Below, piece after piece: positions 24,070 to 36,786 of a stretch of DNA of 64,000 nt (its first letter is position 1; every line of letters starts with the position of its first letter). The position numbers and the translations under genes are program-made. This DNA is from Liolophura sinensis (taxonomy: Eukaryota; Mollusca; Polyplacophora; Chitonida; Chitonidae): NCBI RefSeq assembly GCF_032854445.1, contig NC_088303.1:25367501-25431500 (forward strand), read 5' to 3'. The notes beneath the pieces were generated by a model. It did no database searches and had not been told where the DNA came from. It saw nothing but the letters and a program-made list of their open reading frames with translations.

Positions 24070-25400
24070 CGAAGCTCGATCAGTGTGTGATACAGATATC
24101 GAAACAACGAAGATATCGAAACAACGAAGAAAACTGATATTTCTATGCTTTTGGGATCACGGAAAGCGATTTCAGTTGGACTACTATGACGTCCATATTT
24201 ACATAGCCCAAAAGAGGGTATTTTAAAGGACTAAAAATAAAAACCGCAAATTGAAATTCTCCGCAGGATTGGTTGTTTGCAACGACTGGGGATTACCTGC
24301 ATTGTAAGCGAATTTAGCTTAACATTGATATGATAATTTTCCTGAAAACAAGGATTGTGCAGAAATGTAATTCAACTCTATCCAAACGGTATAAAACCTG
24401 ATATAAGAGACACAAAAGGCTTAACAAATGTGAGGAAACCTGATATAATAAGCTCTTATAATCCTCTGTACATGGAGGATTAAGAACGGCTCACTCGGTA
24501 TTCCTCACTGTGCTAGTATTTATCTCATTAGTATTTCATATATGTTTAAAGCTACGACTCTATTAAATCCGTCTGACGTTTTGTAATAAAGACAAACATC
24601 TAGCAAAATAAAAGAAACATGATAGGCGTGTGAAAATTAGTAAAATTATTAACAAACGTAAACTCCGGGTACTTGAACTTGTAGAAGTAGGCCTATGTCT
24701 GTTATACATGTAACTGAAATTAGCACAGAGTAATTAGTCGATCGCTCAAATTTTGCTGACACGAACACACCGATTTGCTGAAGATGGTTCAGCAGATATA
24801 GAAGTACTATGTAGTGTTTGTGGTTTCTCTGAGGTCTGACTGGGATCTGATATGTTAAACTATTCAGCAGAAATCACAGTATACAAAGAGACTTTTATGT
24901 ATAATATCAGTGTCATTCGTTGTGTTCCTTCTCATTTTATCCACAAACTGGTGAATAAATCACATTAAGTCACATTTATTGTTAAGGAATGTCTTCATTT
25001 TTTTTCATCTTGATTTGTTGATTGAAAGATTCAGCGGGGTAGGGAGTAAAGGATTGGACGCTGAGTAATGTCAATAAGGGTGGAGTTGTACCCATTTGGG
25101 TTTTATTAACCATGGGAAGCAAAAGGTTAAAATCTATTCAGCGCGAGAAGATCATGATACATAATAACTATTAGAGAACTGTTGACTGTTGAAGATAATT
25201 GTTAACTGTGGGCCTATATGAGGCTACACCTGGGACTCATTTACTATGAGAAAGACAAATCATTACTACCTTCATATGTACCTACGGCTATGTAGCATGT
25301 GCATCTGGACTAAGACTGTAGTGAGCGAGAAAGTCCTCAAGGATGGATCCTGGGCCAAACCCACAACAGCTAAATTTCGCTTAAATTTGTCTGCCATGCC
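24070..25400. other. Intergenic, nothing recognised
   Basis: Unique-looking AT-rich DNA. One short direct duplication (GATATCGAAACAACGAA twice near 24090-24130). Confidence 0.4.
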
Positions 25401-25413
25401 ACTTCCCACTTAG

Positions 25414-25925
25414 TTTGTGTAACAGTCATCGCCTCTCAAATGGTTTGTCTAACAGTAATCGTCTCTCAGCTAGATTGTCTAACAGTAATCGTCTCTCAGC
25501 TAGATTGTCTAACAGTCATTGCCTCTCAGATGCTTTGTCTAACATCCTTCTCCTCTCAGCTAGATTGTTTAACAGTCACTGTCCCTCAGCTAGATTGTTT
25601 AACAGTCATTGCCCCTCAGCTAGATTGTCTTATAGTCATTGCCCCTCAGCTAGATTGTCTCATAGTCATTGCCCCTCAGCTAGATTGTCTAATAGTCATT
25701 GTCCCTCAGCTAGATTGTCTAATAGTCATTGTCCCTCAGCTAGATTGTCTTATAGTCATTGCCCCTCAGCTAGATTGTCTCATTGTCATTGCTCCTCAGC
25801 TAGATTGTCTCAAAGTCATTGCCCCCAAGCTAGAGAGTAACATTCATCGCCTCTCAGCTAGGTTATCTGAAAATAATCGCCCCCCCCCCCAGCTAATTTG
25901 TCTAACAGTTATTGTTTCCCGCCCG
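25414..25925. repeat. 30-bp minisatellite, about 16 copies
   Basis: Unit CTCAGCTAGATTGTCTAACA then GTCATTGCCC. Because 30 is a multiple of three and the unit lacks stops in two plus frames, it gives 141- and 163-codon open frames of ten-residue repeats (SNSHCPSARL; CLTVIVPQLD). Two overlapping frames of equal quality argue against a protein. The right edge runs into a poly-C tract. Confidence 0.92.
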
Positions 25926-26929
25926 CTGTAATTTGTATTGCGTATTGTTTATTCTGAACCTTGCAATGAATATTTTGGGAAAACTGGCAACGAAGTATTC
26001 ACGACAGCAATGGTCAGTCCAGCTTGGACCAGAGTCTTCAATGCACCGGAAATGATTCTTCGTTGAGGCTAAAGGGTCTTGTTCCTCAGAAGTGGCTTCT
26101 GATGACTATGTGTAATAAAAGACACTCGAAATACCATCACTACTGCCGATACACTTTAGAGCAACAGACACGAAAACCCTGTCATCTACAATAGCCTTCT
26201 CTACTGGCAAAAGACCGACTACTTTTCTCACTTTCCCCTTATTGTGGAGATAATGAACATGCAGGAACTGAAGATGCCTACTACAATTCTAGCGGCAGAT
26301 TACTGATTTTCTGGAATGTAACGATATGCCAAGAACAATGTTTTATGACATGCAATTTTCCGGCTTTATTCGCTTGTAATGTATGGATGACCCGTTGGCT
26401 AGCGGAAGCAAAATCGACCCCACGTGGAGGCTGCATGTGAGGACATGACTGCGGAACTGTGGATGTTTGATATGTACATATGGAAAGCCTTGTATGCGTG
26501 CAGTGAAATGTGATCAGGTAAGAGGTTTAACCTAGGTATAACTATCAGTAGTATTTGCCAGGTAAGGCTGAGTAATGTTTTCCATTCAGGACAGGAAATC
26601 CAGAGAGCCTTGTTTTTATGGGGATTTGACAGTTCAGCATGTGGTTACCGGAAAAAATTAAAGAGTATGGTTTAGAGACGGATTTAACAGATGGCAAGGG
26701 AACCTTGGAATAATGCTTAAAACAACACACATGCTTTGGCAGAAAAGAGCGACGCGCTTGTCTCATCTGGAAACTTGATATGTATCCTACAGATACCACT
26801 GGGAAGGTCGCCATTGCTGGCCGAGTCGTCAAAGTGCTTTTCGTCAACCCACTTAACCTGGTTTTAGACGGTTTTTAGACAACTGAGCTCCAACACTGCT
26901 ATGTAGTGTGGTACTCAGCACTTTTGAAT
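25926..26929. other. Intergenic, nothing recognised
   Basis: A 100-codon minus frame at 26545-26847 has no recognisable domain. No other structure seen. Confidence 0.4.
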
Positions 26930-27160
26930 ACTCGGCCAATAGGCTTGCCTCCAATGGCTAGGACTCACTAGGTACGGGTTCAAACCAAGATTCCTTACCT
27001 TCACCTTGACGACGATCGTGTTGCCTTTGTGAAGTGTAATAAAACCACTTGTCTTCACGTGCCTTAGCCACTGGAGTTTCCTCCACCAACAAAACTTGCT
27101 ATTAAAGTAAAAGAGTCTTAAGTTTGACGTTAAACAACAATCAAATTATTAAATAAATAA
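26930..27160 (+). repeat. SINE-like element of a third type
   Basis: Has a B-box-like GGGTTCAAACC near 26977, a GTTTCCTCCACCAAC block related to the SINE body, and ends in GTTAAACAACAATCAAATTA with an AAATAAATAA tail. Layout (tRNA-like promoter, body, AT tail) fits a SINE. It differs from families A and B, and no target-site duplication was identified. Confidence 0.5.
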
Positions 27161-27719
27161 TTGGCTAGCAAAGTCCATTTTCCCAATTCTCAGCAAGTAT
27201 AACATGCATTATGGCTGGGAACAGGATGTCAAGTTAATAAACTTGGCTTTTCACCATAACTCTTGATTTAATGTATTTACAAAGTGAGTCCAAGAAGCAT
27301 TTCAGTGTCATATATAATACTAATCAATACAAGCAAATCTCTATTTGCCAAGTAGGTATTGCCGCTGAAGCATACGTGTTCTCTTGTGAGTACCGGGTTT
27401 GCCATAACCTGATAATTGTTAAAACAAACAACACAGAATTGGAAAAAAGGACTGCATTCAATCCAACCTAACCGTGATTACCATTTGGCAAAAAGTATAA
27501 AGTGCGCTTGAAGATAAAATAACTAGATCAAACGTGTGAATTTCATTTTACGACGACGTGTAAAAGTAATGTGGCCTAAAAATTGTTTTATCTTTAATAC
27601 CAATCTAAACGTCAGGTATAAACAGAAACTGTTTGCTTTTTACACAGTAAACTGTATGACGTTGCTTAGCAAATGAATTGATAGGTAGAACTTTGCACAT
27701 GAAATTGGGGATATAAAAT

Positions 27720-28290
27720 TACATGCATAGCACGACTTTATACAGCAAATGGTACGATATGTAGGAAGTTACACAGCGATTTAGGGATATAAGTACATGC
27801 TTCTGCTATTGCACTATGTAAGCATCCCCGAGGTCTGGTAAAAACATTGCAATACATTGCTGTAATGTTATTGTATATTTAATGTGATGACCACACACAA
27901 TTAAGAATGATTCTACACCAGTGACATGTTATAAATTGCAATCAACATCACCGCATTTTTTAAACCAATACTACATAAGCCTTATCACAGCGAATGGGGG
28001 TTGGTATGCTTTTTATACAGCGAAATGGGGATATAATTGCTTCACTACTTTACACAGCGAATGGGGGATAAGTAGGATTTAACACAGTCAATTGGGGGTT
28101 TGTGGGCTTTTATACAGCGAAATGGGGGATAAGTAGGATTTAACACAGTCAACTGGTGGGGGGAGGGGGGGAGGGGTTGTGGGCATTTATACAGCGAAAT
28201 GGGGCTATAATCAGTTCATTACTTTACCCAACTAATGGGGATAAGTAGATCTTAACACATGGAATTAGGGATAAATATATGTAGGCCTTA
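27720..28290. repeat. Degenerate tandem repeat
   Basis: Phrases TTTATACAGCGAAATGGGG and GATAAGTAGGATTTAACACAG alternate in imperfect form, with a G-rich patch at 28155-28178. Half-units are about 35-45 bp. Confidence 0.65.
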
Positions 28291-28494
28291 AGACAGCAGA
28301 TTGGTTCTATGGATTGGACTGTATAACTTATACACCGAACGGTCAGCAATGAACTTTATGCTGAAGTAGCGACTGGTAGGTATTTTCACAGCCTATAGCT
28401 GGGATATAGGTAAATACGTGATAGCGATATGTAGGATTGCATACAAAATGTTGTGGAACCTGTAAAACTCCATAAGACAGATTTGCGATAGATA

Positions 28495-28900
28495 AAGTTT
28501 TGTACCTTCAGTTTTACACCTATCAGCAGGCGGACAGTTTTGTACCTTTAGTTCTACACCTATCAGCAGGTGGACAGTTTTGTACCTTTAGTTCTACACC
28601 TATCAGCAAGTGGACAGTTTTGTACCACCTTACCAACACATATGACCACAGGTGGGCAGTTTTGATGCCCTGCAGGAGAATAGTTTTGTATCTTCAGCCC
28701 AACAAATATTCGCGGGTGGAAAGTTTTGTAACTTTCGACCAACACCTTCAGACCTACACATACCCGCAAGTAGACAATTTTGTATCTTCACACCTACACA
28801 TATCCGCATGTGGAGAGTTTTGTGCCTCGTAGACCAACCCATATGGACAGCACAGCTTTGTGCCTTCACACCTACACATTCCGTACGTGGACAATTTTAC
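28495..28900. repeat. 40-bp minisatellite, about 10 copies
   Basis: Unit GTTTTGTACCTTTAGTTCTA then CACCTATCAGCAGGTGGACA. The first three copies are almost identical and later ones progressively diverge. Open frames on both strands translate the repeat and are not considered genes. Confidence 0.9.
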
Positions 28901-29950
28901 GTTCGAGTCAAGTGTCATTTCAGAAGCCCGGGTTTATCTGTCAGTCTGTGTATCTGCTCAACCTAAGGTACTTCAACCACCAAATTAATGTAACGACAAT
29001 GCATTAATCGTTAGCTTGTCATGCCTTTTGTCTGGCTATGAATAGAAAACATCATATGACTTTTTAACCAAATTATACGTTAAATATTAAGTGTGTTCAA
29101 AAAGGCTTCAGTCAGAAATTCGAATTCCGATCAATTTGTTTAAAAAGCATAGACCCTGTCTCTCTTATATAATATATTTCCCCAAAGGCTATCCGCGCGT
29201 ATTTCTGACTGTCTCAAAATAATTGCTCCATAGGATCTGTTTTTTCAAACATCAATCTAGCACTACTTCAATAAGCCAAATATTACATGGCAACTGGGAA
29301 ATCTTTTACTGATTTAAATGATTACACACTTTTGATTTAACTTTTACTTTTTTAAATTATGCTTCGTTTAATTCTTTCATATTGATAAAACCATGAGTTA
29401 TTTTATTTTTAAAAATTTACTTTAATTTGCCCAGTATCTTGTGAAAATTGCTTACGGGATTTCACCGAGATAACAAAAATACACCCGATAAGAAAAAACA
29501 AAAAATACATAATTGTAATAAGCTAAATACTAATCAGTCAACTTATCAACTGAAAAAGATGTCAAAGATATTCGAAGAGTGCAATGTGCCTGGAATAGCT
29601 TAGGCTGTAGATGAACATGTAATGGCCTGCCCCAATTTTGAGTGAAAAACGACCAATCTTGCATAGTTAGCTGGATATCTATCTGCAACACCCTTGCCAT
29701 AGATACAGGTCCAATTAAACCGGCAAACATAGAGATCTTCGTTTTGTTTACCATACCGTCGGCTTTATGAAACTTTAATAAAGCTTATGTTGCCTAACAA
29801 TTAACTCACCTTGACAAAGTGTATCATGTGAACTCATGACTCTCTAGGTCTCATTGCCAAATACAACTCTCTCATTATTGTGCACTTTTGCTATATATTA
29901 CACAACGCATTTTGTTTCCCACTTGTTTTGTTAAGGCCTGTTCAGGTAAT
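28901..29950. other. Intergenic, nothing recognised
   Basis: AT-rich, no gene or repeat signature seen. Confidence 0.4.
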
Positions 29951-29954
29951 CACA

Positions 29955-30570
29955 TCTCCACAGGAAAACTGTAAATCGCCACAACAAAATGGACATTCGT
30001 ATACCAGCCGTCAACCAAGATGGACGTTCCAGGTCAATAATGGCAAGACTAATTCCCATAACAACGTTCAACACAAACCATCAAAGAACCCAAGACAACA
30101 CTTCCAAAATGAGTATGTCAGCCACAACATATGAATAGTTGAAAATTGAATTTGACTTTATTTGTTCATAAACCACCATAATAAGCGCAATTAGATACAT
30201 CTGTGACAACTGTGAAACAGATTGTCAGAGGACTTGGACACCTCTTTCCATATTTACCAACGAGATGATTATACTCATTATAGAACTGTGAAGGCGTTTG
30301 ATGGGAGATCCTTGATACACTAGGTTTTAATTAAAACATGTGACAGGGACTGAAATCTGATAGGGTCTAATTAATCTACAGAGGGATATATGCAGGATCC
30401 TTTAGTGCATTATTATCCAAATAAGGATAATGAGATATCTCTTATGTCATAAATGTAGTGTGGCAAGGGGGCTTGGTCACCGTTGTGCAGATATCGGTCC
30501 AAATAAGATGTACCAGCAGGACTATAAAGCATCTCCAGTGACAGCTTTGTATTACAACAAAACACAGGCT
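29955..30570 (-). pseudogene. PLE-like reverse-transcriptase relic
   Basis: The non-coding 3' end (GGACATTCGTATACCAGCCG, GGACGTTCCAGGTCAATAAT) matches the relics at 11815 and 57562. Further right, 30500-30550 reads on the minus strand as the segment around the phrase AGTSY that precedes the LYKD-like motif in the copy at 37463. Riddled with stops and clearly dead. Confidence 0.65.
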
Positions 30571-31600
30571 AAAGTCTTCGTATACCATACAGGGCCCAGG
30601 AGCGCATTTAGTGTCACTCTTGTATTATACAGTCACAGTAGAACACAGATTAGGGATAACCGGGTATTTCCTTATCAAGGGGATGTGGAGTGTTATCTAA
30701 GGGAGGTGTAGTGTTATCTACGGGAGGTGGAGTGTTATCAAGGGGAGGTGGAGTGTTATCCTCTAGCTCTTAGACTGAGAAAATGGAGACACACACGCAC
30801 ACGCACAAACGCACACACATTTAGTCACGTTTTCAAAGGACGGGAATCATGGGGTGGAATCCTGGTTTTTGTAGGTTTTTCTTGCCTTCATGTTATACTT
30901 TTCGCCTGAAGCCGTGACTGTTTACAGTATTTTGCCTAGGAAGGACCCTTTTAAACAGATTTATGATTTATGGCGAACAAATATATCTATGTATTGTTAC
31001 AAACTTTAAAATACCCCTAACAGATCAAATTATGTTTTTCCATCGCATAGGGCATCAACTTGAACGATGTGGAAAATGAGTTAAGGTTTGCAAATCACTA
31101 AAGTACAAGGCTTTCCATCAACAACGAACGTGCCACTTTGTCATTGGGTTCAGTATGGTTTGGTCGTCTATCACACGAGGCATTCTTTATGGAAAAACGT
31201 TGACTGTAATGGACGTAATTGAGAACGAAAATTTCTGTTATCGTTTTTGAGATAACAATAGAGTCCTAGGGGATAAACTAATTGTTTTTCTGCATGTAAT
31301 CTTTTGCACACAATAAAAGAGAATGTTAGAACACATGTTGCGCTTTGTGCTTATCATCTCTCACGCTTGAGTGAGAGTTAACTTATGGGCTTGATCAAAA
31401 CAACTTCATCGATTGGTGGGAGATCAACGGCTTGAAGCACGAGGGATCTTTTTTACAGAAACATCCTATGATCTATTACAACTTCGTTAATATATGGCGC
31501 AATATTCTGTTTAACAGACGCCTTTAGCAGTGAGTAATTCTTGTTGTAACTATCTACAATTTACGTGGCCAGTATGGATTCAAGTTCATTTGAAAAAGAT
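30571..31600. other. Intergenic, short repeats only
   Basis: Near 30675-30760 GGAGGTGGAGTGTTATC recurs three or four times, followed by an (AC)-rich stretch at 30790-30822. No gene recognised. Confidence 0.45.
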
Positions 31601-31619
31601 CGAAAAGTTAGTAGCATGT

Positions 31620-32060
31620 ATGGTCTCCTATATTTTTTTCGAATTTTTTAAAGAGAAAAAGACACTTAAAAATAATGTTTGCATGGTGGGTATTTGGAAA
31701 CGAGCTCCTGGTAAATTATTGTTTAATGAAGTCATTAATAATGATGTAGTATATGTTTAATAAATATATTTGCACTACAGTTTGATCTTTTCAGCTAAGA
31801 AATGTGTTCAACCTGGATTTTAATCATAGTTATATTTTTAATATAATCATAAATATTATCATAATTCAGATTAAAGGTATGTGTTTGCACTTAAACAACA
31901 AATTTACTTTGAAGTAAATTTATTATACATGCATCACATCCTTAATTAGAACATTATTGAGACGATATATACTAAATTGTAGTCCCAAACACCCACCAAT
32001 TAAATATATTTTCGAATACATTTTCTCCTGAAAGAAAAAATGGGGAAAAAATGAAAAAAA
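31620..32060. repeat. Dispersed AT-rich repeat, inverted relative to 45440-45770
   Basis: The reverse complement of 31740-32040 matches 45495-45765 through GGATGTGATGCATGT, AATTTGTTGTTTA, AAAATCCA and GAACACATTT. Its two ends resemble each other in inverted orientation (GGTGGGTATTTGG at 31685 and GGTGGGTGTTTGGGAC read from the right). The layout fits a MITE-like element with long imperfect inverted repeats. Confidence 0.55.
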
Positions 32061-32765
32061 TTAAGGAAAGAAAGAGTCTTTCGTGTGATTTTGACATCAT
32101 GTTTATGTTTTCTTCTCCTTCTATTTTCGGCCCTCGTGTCATGTTGACTTGTCGTATACTTGAAGTCCTGATTTGATCGTTACGTAGGTAAATATCTGAT
32201 CAATAGAAACTTGATTTGGTTGAGTCTACTATTTCTGACTTGCGTGAATGTAATTTTTGTTGATTGATATCTCGAAACGCACACCCGCTCAAAAACCGGA
32301 TGGAATTGGTCTTTAATTATTTTGCCGAGAAGATATTTTCACTTTGGTTTAAGTTTTGTTACATGCCGTGTTTCCTGGAATTTGGGACAAAAGCGTAGTC
32401 GTAATCAGTACAGACTGCAGATCCTGTGTATCTCAGGTAAATGTTCCGCTTCAGTGCTAATTATTCATGTCATAAAAGTGGATAACCAGTCCAGAAAGAC
32501 TGCTTTAATTAGTTCGTCCAGATCCACCTAGTGATACCATATACATGTACACCATCCCTATCCTGTTTATACAACAATGACATTTCCACGCCGTTACCTT
32601 CATGTTTCTACAACAATACAATTTCTGTATCCCACAGTGCCACGCTGTAATCTCCACACTTTTCCTGATTTCTGTTGGCCTACCAAACGGGCGGATACGT
32701 GGGTCTGTTTTTCTTTGTTTAAAACAGCAACAAACGGTAGTGTTTAACTGCCTTATCTTTGATGT
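32061..32765. other. Intergenic, nothing recognised
   Basis: No gene, array or transposon signature seen. Confidence 0.4.
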
Positions 32766-32769
32766 TGGC

Positions 32770-33110
32770 CGAAGTTAACATCACTGACTAACTCACTGGC
32801 TAACTGGTTCACTGAGAGATTAACGGGATGGTTCCCTCTTTTGTTGACTGTTTCGATTGGTGAATGACTGACTGACTAAATTATTTACTGACGGTCGCTT
32901 TTCTGACTAACTTCCTGGCCAACTGACTCACTAACTGGCTGACTGTCACTGACTGAGGCACTAGCTGAGTCACAGGCAGACTGACTAACTGGCCAACTGA
33001 CTCACTAACTGATTCACTAGCTGAGTCACAGGCAGACTGACTAACTGGCTGACTGTCACTGACTGAGGCACTAGCTGACCGACCCACTTTCTGACCGGTT
33101 CAGTGAATGA
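32770..33110. repeat. Tandem repeat derived from ACTG/ACTA tetramers
   Basis: Four-base-phased phrases (CTGACTAACTGACTCACTAA) with a larger duplicated block containing TGACTGTCACTGACTGAGGC at 32940 and 33050. The Ser/Val-rich open frame on the minus strand is a translation of the repeat. Confidence 0.85.
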
Positions 33111-34135
33111 CTTTCCTGCTGACAATGACAGAAATTTGAAAACCAAAATGATAGCAATTGCAGTATTATCGGAAATGTAATACTGGAAATTTGTTGAAAA
33201 ACAATGCAGTGTTTGTTCTTTCTTATTAAATATTGGCTGACAGCAATTAAATTAGCCACTATTGCGGAAACACTTCTGGCATCTCCAGATATTCCATAAT
33301 AAGCGTATTATTCAGTTACTTTTTATTTTTCATGTGCTTTAGGAAGCCTCAAAGGTTTCATGAAATGGTTGTCATTGATAAAATGAAACCAGAACGGCCA
33401 CATTTAGTTGTCAAAATAACTTCTACCAGTGTGTATGACATTGCAACAAACCTAAAGACAAATTATAATTTGCTATAATTCCTGCTGAGGTCGCTATTAT
33501 TTCAGTCCTGAACGTTGTAAAGACTACCTACGAACTAATCACATGCCGAAATGAACTAATCGTAGGACGGAATGTTAAGAATGGCAATCCCGTTAAAACC
33601 GCCTGGATAGTTTGAAACTATAAATTGTTCGTGTCATTGGGCCTCTGATGTGTAGATTTCTGGATATCCTTGGAGTCACATACTGTGATATTTCTTATCG
33701 ACCGTTTCATTTTTGGTCATGCCTTATTATCACAGATGCTTTCTACCTTTAGAATACCTAAATATATATGGCAACATCCGAAATAGCAACCGTATTTTAC
33801 AAATTGACACCTAATATCACTGGACAGAAATTTGTGATAATTATCAAGTCGCATGCGCGTTTAATTATTCTGCGGCTCTTCGCTAAGTGCGGGACACTCT
33901 CGTGACAATTATTCTTTCCTTCGCAAAGAGCAAAAGGCGTCTCAGCTATCTGGGAGCCTCATGGACTGCTATATAACATCTATTACATGTAATTAGCCAA
34001 ATACGGCCGATACTGACACCTCAATGCCAACATCCATCAGAACGCCATTACCGAGGCTTCTGTTGTTTGTAAATGACGTCTGCAGGGACGGAAATGAAAC
34101 GTTCAGTGCGGGATGTAATCCATGCATTGGTCTCC
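33111..34135. other. Intergenic, nothing recognised
   Basis: No gene or repeat signature seen. Confidence 0.4.
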
Positions 34136-34159
34136 CTCAATTGTATTAATCGCTGAACT

Positions 34160-34275
34160 ATTATATATTCACACAGCAAGGACGGTGATAGCTATGTCAC
34201 ACAATAACCATCAATTGTACATTCACACGGCAAAGACGGTGATAGCTGTGTCACACAATAACCACCAATTATATA
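34160..34275. repeat. 52-bp direct duplication
   Basis: Two neighbouring copies containing ACGGTGATAGCTATGTCACA then CAATAACCATCAATTGTACA, the second with a few substitutions. Confidence 0.8.
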
Positions 34276-34559
34276 TGAATGTAGTCCAGAGAGGCCTAGA
34301 TAACAAAACACACACACAAAAAAGCAACATACAATGTAATCGTAAACCTACGTAGTACACAAAACAGCAGTGTGTTATGCGAACAACTGCCGTTACCTTC
34401 TAAATTTAGCTTGCCACTGTTTACATGTGCTGAGTTCAGGGCCTGCTGTCTACCTCTGCCTTAGAATGTTCCAGAATACGCTCAGTCCGGGGCCTGTTTG
34501 TTTACAAGTGTTCAAGAATTTTCTTATTCTAGAAAATTCCACCAGTCTATATAAAAATA

Positions 34560-34805
34560 AGCGTCAAGTCCGACATTCCTATACCATTCGTAGTCCATAA
34601 AGGGCGTTCCAAGTCGATAATCGCAAGATCCATCTCCAAAACAACGTTAAATACTAACTCCCAAAGACAAAGGTATGTAAGAAATTATACAAATAGGAAA
34701 TAAAGCCGGTAACACACAAGAGAGAAGCGGTCATCAGTTTTCAATGATGTCGGGCAGACAATGAATATTCCAGGCAAAAGTTCAAATTCGTAGTCCGTGA
34801 ATGAA
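34560..34805 (-). repeat. 3' end of the PLE-like element, inverted relative to 37463-38908
   Basis: About 245 bp matching the reverse complement of 38650-38910, including CATCTCCAAAACAACGTTAA, GGTAACACACAAGAGAGAAG and GATGTCGGGCAGACAATG. Contains no coding part, so it is a heavily 5'-truncated copy. Similarity to the copy at 38.7 kb is high, so both may be fairly recent. Confidence 0.85.
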
Positions 34806-34862
34806 GCAGGTCAAAGGGGGAGAAAGGAGAATTATTGAGAGTTTTGGATGCTTTCGCTGTGT

Positions 34863-35316
34863 GTTACCTTAGTATGCCTTTTATGCTGAGTTTTGGTGTC
34901 TTTATAGCCTCTGGCTTTGTTATATCATATCTCCAGCGAGCCCTTGTTTCAGTTTGAACTTGTATATTTAATTTGTGCTCTTGTGTACACAGTGTGTATT
35001 AGTACACGGACACTGTCTGTGGAATTTTGTGTATATTTCGTCATACACTCAGTTATACTGTGGATTTTCCCTCTTATTTGTGCATTTATGCCTATGTGGT
35101 TTTCATCATTGTGGAGTATATGCGCCCGTTTGGACTTAACAGCGTTGTACATGTAAGTACTTTAGTATTTGTATAAATATTGCCATCCTTTCTTGTTAAA
35201 CCTAATAAATTGTTGAAAAATAAAATCTGCTGGTTTTGGTTACTTTTTGGTGCGGCTAAACTGTCGTGTCTTTTGAACAAGCCATGTCTTCATAATACAG
35301 ACAGTTTGGGTCGTAA
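34863..35316 (+). repeat. Possible LTR of a gypsy-type element
   Basis: Lies directly before a primer-binding-site-like sequence (35322) and a gag-like start (35437). It begins TGTTACC and ends near GTCGTAAGA, compared with TGTTACG...CGTAACA in the better element at 62949. It includes AATAAA near 35220. The second LTR is not seen, so the boundaries are tentative. Confidence 0.3.
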
Positions 35317-35321
35317 GAAAT

Positions 35322-35338
35322 TGGCGGCATGTCCGGGA
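35322..35338 (+). other. Candidate primer-binding site
   Basis: TGGCGGCATGTCCGGGA resembles the site at 63149 (TGGGGGCTTGTCCGGGA). It begins with TGG, as expected for pairing to a tRNA 3' CCA end. Confidence 0.5.
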
Positions 35339-35436
35339 AACGAATTTGAATTGAAATTGAAAGGATTTTGTGTAAGTTGTGTCATTTGTCTAGTCTTTGA
35401 CTTTGTAGTACATTTTGCCAGCAGATTTTATTCATC

Positions 35437-35596
35437 ATGTCGGAGTTTAAGCCCGACGAGTTTATGGAAGCGCCAGATCAGGACATTTTTGATATGTTAA
35501 ATAAGAATGATTTGTATGCCTTAAGCAAGTACCTGAATCTTAATATCAAAAGATCCTTACGCAAGAAAGATACGCAGTTTAGTATTGTTAAAAAAA
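35437..35596 (+). pseudogene. N-terminal fragment of a Ty3/gypsy gag polyprotein
   Basis: Starts MSEFKPDEFMEAPDQDIFDM and continues with LNKNDLYALSKYLNL, a short helical SAP-like segment that I associate with the N-terminus of gag in many invertebrate gypsy elements. It stands about 100 bp after a primer-binding-site-like sequence, the normal position for gag. The frame collapses in two A-rich runs at 35590-35610 and is followed by a 36-bp tandem repeat instead of the rest of gag. Confidence 0.5.
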
Positions 35597-35667
35597 ACAG
35601 AAAAAAATGCTGTTTTTTTTAAACTGAAAACTGGACCTCTGTGCAGCTGGTCCGAATCTCCAGTTAC

Positions 35668-36410
35668 AGAACACATCTTAATATGGCCATATGTGAACAT
35701 ACAGGGGCACAAATTAATGTCGCCATACGTGAACATACAGGGGCGCATCTTAATGTCGCCATACGTGAACATACAGCGGCACATCTTAATGTGGCCATAT
35801 GTGAACATACAGCGGCACATCTTAATGTGGCCATACGTGAACTTACAGCGCTACAAATTAATGTTGCCATACGTGAACATACAGCGGCACATCTTAATGT
35901 GGCCGTACGTTAACATACAGCGGCACAACTTAATGTGGCCATATGTGAACATACAGCGGCACATCTTAATGTCGCCATGCGTGAACATAGAGCGGCACAT
36001 CTTAATGTCGCCATACGTTAACATACAACGGCACATCTTAATGTAGCCATACGTTAAGATACAGCGGCACATCTTAATGAGGCCATACGTGAACATACAG
36101 CGGCACAAATTAATGTCGCCATACGTGAACTTACAGCAGTACATCATGGCGTCGCCTTACGCAGTTTTACTGCGGTACATCTTGGTTTCCCTTACGCGAA
36201 CTTGCTGCAGTACAACTTGGCATCGCCTGAGTGCTTTGCACCCTGGCGTCGCCTTACGTGAACTTACAAAGTCAGGTACATTTTGGCCTTATTTTGGGAG
36301 AGCTCACTGCGGTACGTCATGGCATCGTCTTACGCAAACTTACTGACATATGTTTTGAACTTGCTGCGGTACATCTTGACATGGCTTTGGGTGGACTTTG
36401 TTCTTCTGGG
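35668..36410. repeat. 36-bp minisatellite, about 20 copies
   Basis: Unit GGCACATCTTAATGTGGCCA then TACGTGAACATACAGC. Copies are clean up to about 36140 and then degenerate (GCGTCGCCTTACG, TGCGGTACATCTTGG) up to the SINE. A 36-bp period keeps frames open on both strands (YVNIQRHILMWP on plus). The array sits between the gag fragment and the family B SINE. Confidence 0.93.
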
Positions 36411-36427
36411 AAAGGATAACTGCGTCG

Positions 36428-36440
36428 TCAACATCTACAG
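36428..36440. repeat. Target-site duplication, left copy (SINE B)
   Basis: TCAACATCTACAG, repeated exactly at 42210-42222. The two copies mark the ends of a single SINE insertion now split by a 5.4 kb element. Confidence 0.9.
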
Positions 36441-36650
36441 TGAGTGAGTGAGTGAGTGCTTCGGGTTTAACGTCGTACTTAACAATTTTTCAGTCATATG
36501 CCGACTTAGGAATCCTTAGAGTGTATGTAGTGTGCCTCCTTGTTGCAGGACGGAATATTACCGCTCTTTTTCTTGAGCTGCTTCACTGGGACCTAAGGCA
36601 AGTAATCTGCCCATCCCGAGCCATTATGCCGATACTGGTCAACCAGACGT
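36441..36650 (-). repeat. SINE family B, left half (split)
   Basis: Starts with the (GTGA)n-type tail and GCTTCGGGTTTAACGTCGTA, then TTTCAGTCATATGCC, GTAGTGTGCCTCCTTGTTGC, CCCGAGCCATTATGCCGATA and CTGGTCAACCAG. The second half, with the tRNA-like head, is at 42086-42209. Together the halves make about 334 bp. Minus-strand orientation. Confidence 0.92.
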
Positions 36651-36774
36651 AGTATAGAAGGGGCAATCGATGTCGTATTGGTGAGGAGCAGTTGGGGAGG
36701 AGCAGGTGGCGGTGTGTCGTTGAGTCCGCGCTCAGAGCAAGGTGCATGCGCGTGACGTCACACGCGCGAGACGC
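36651..36774 (+). repeat. Left terminal inverted repeat
   Basis: Pairs with 41978-42085. Shared words are GGGCAATCGATGT, GAGGAGCAGTT, GGGAGGAGCAG and GTGTGTCGTTGAGTCCGCGC. The left copy has an extra stretch of about 12-14 bp after CTCAGAGC. It contains an exact CRE/ATF palindrome TGACGTCA at 36753-36760. Confidence 0.9.
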
Positions 36775-36786
36775 GCCAACGGATCA

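Noticed and set aside
25415-25931. Two overlapping 141- and 163-codon plus frames of ten-residue repeats
   Set aside because: Translation of the 30-bp minisatellite. Two equally good frames, no signal peptide, no splice context.
35585-36147. 153-codon frame with YVNIQRHILMWP repeats
   Set aside because: Translation of the 36-bp minisatellite, open on both strands.
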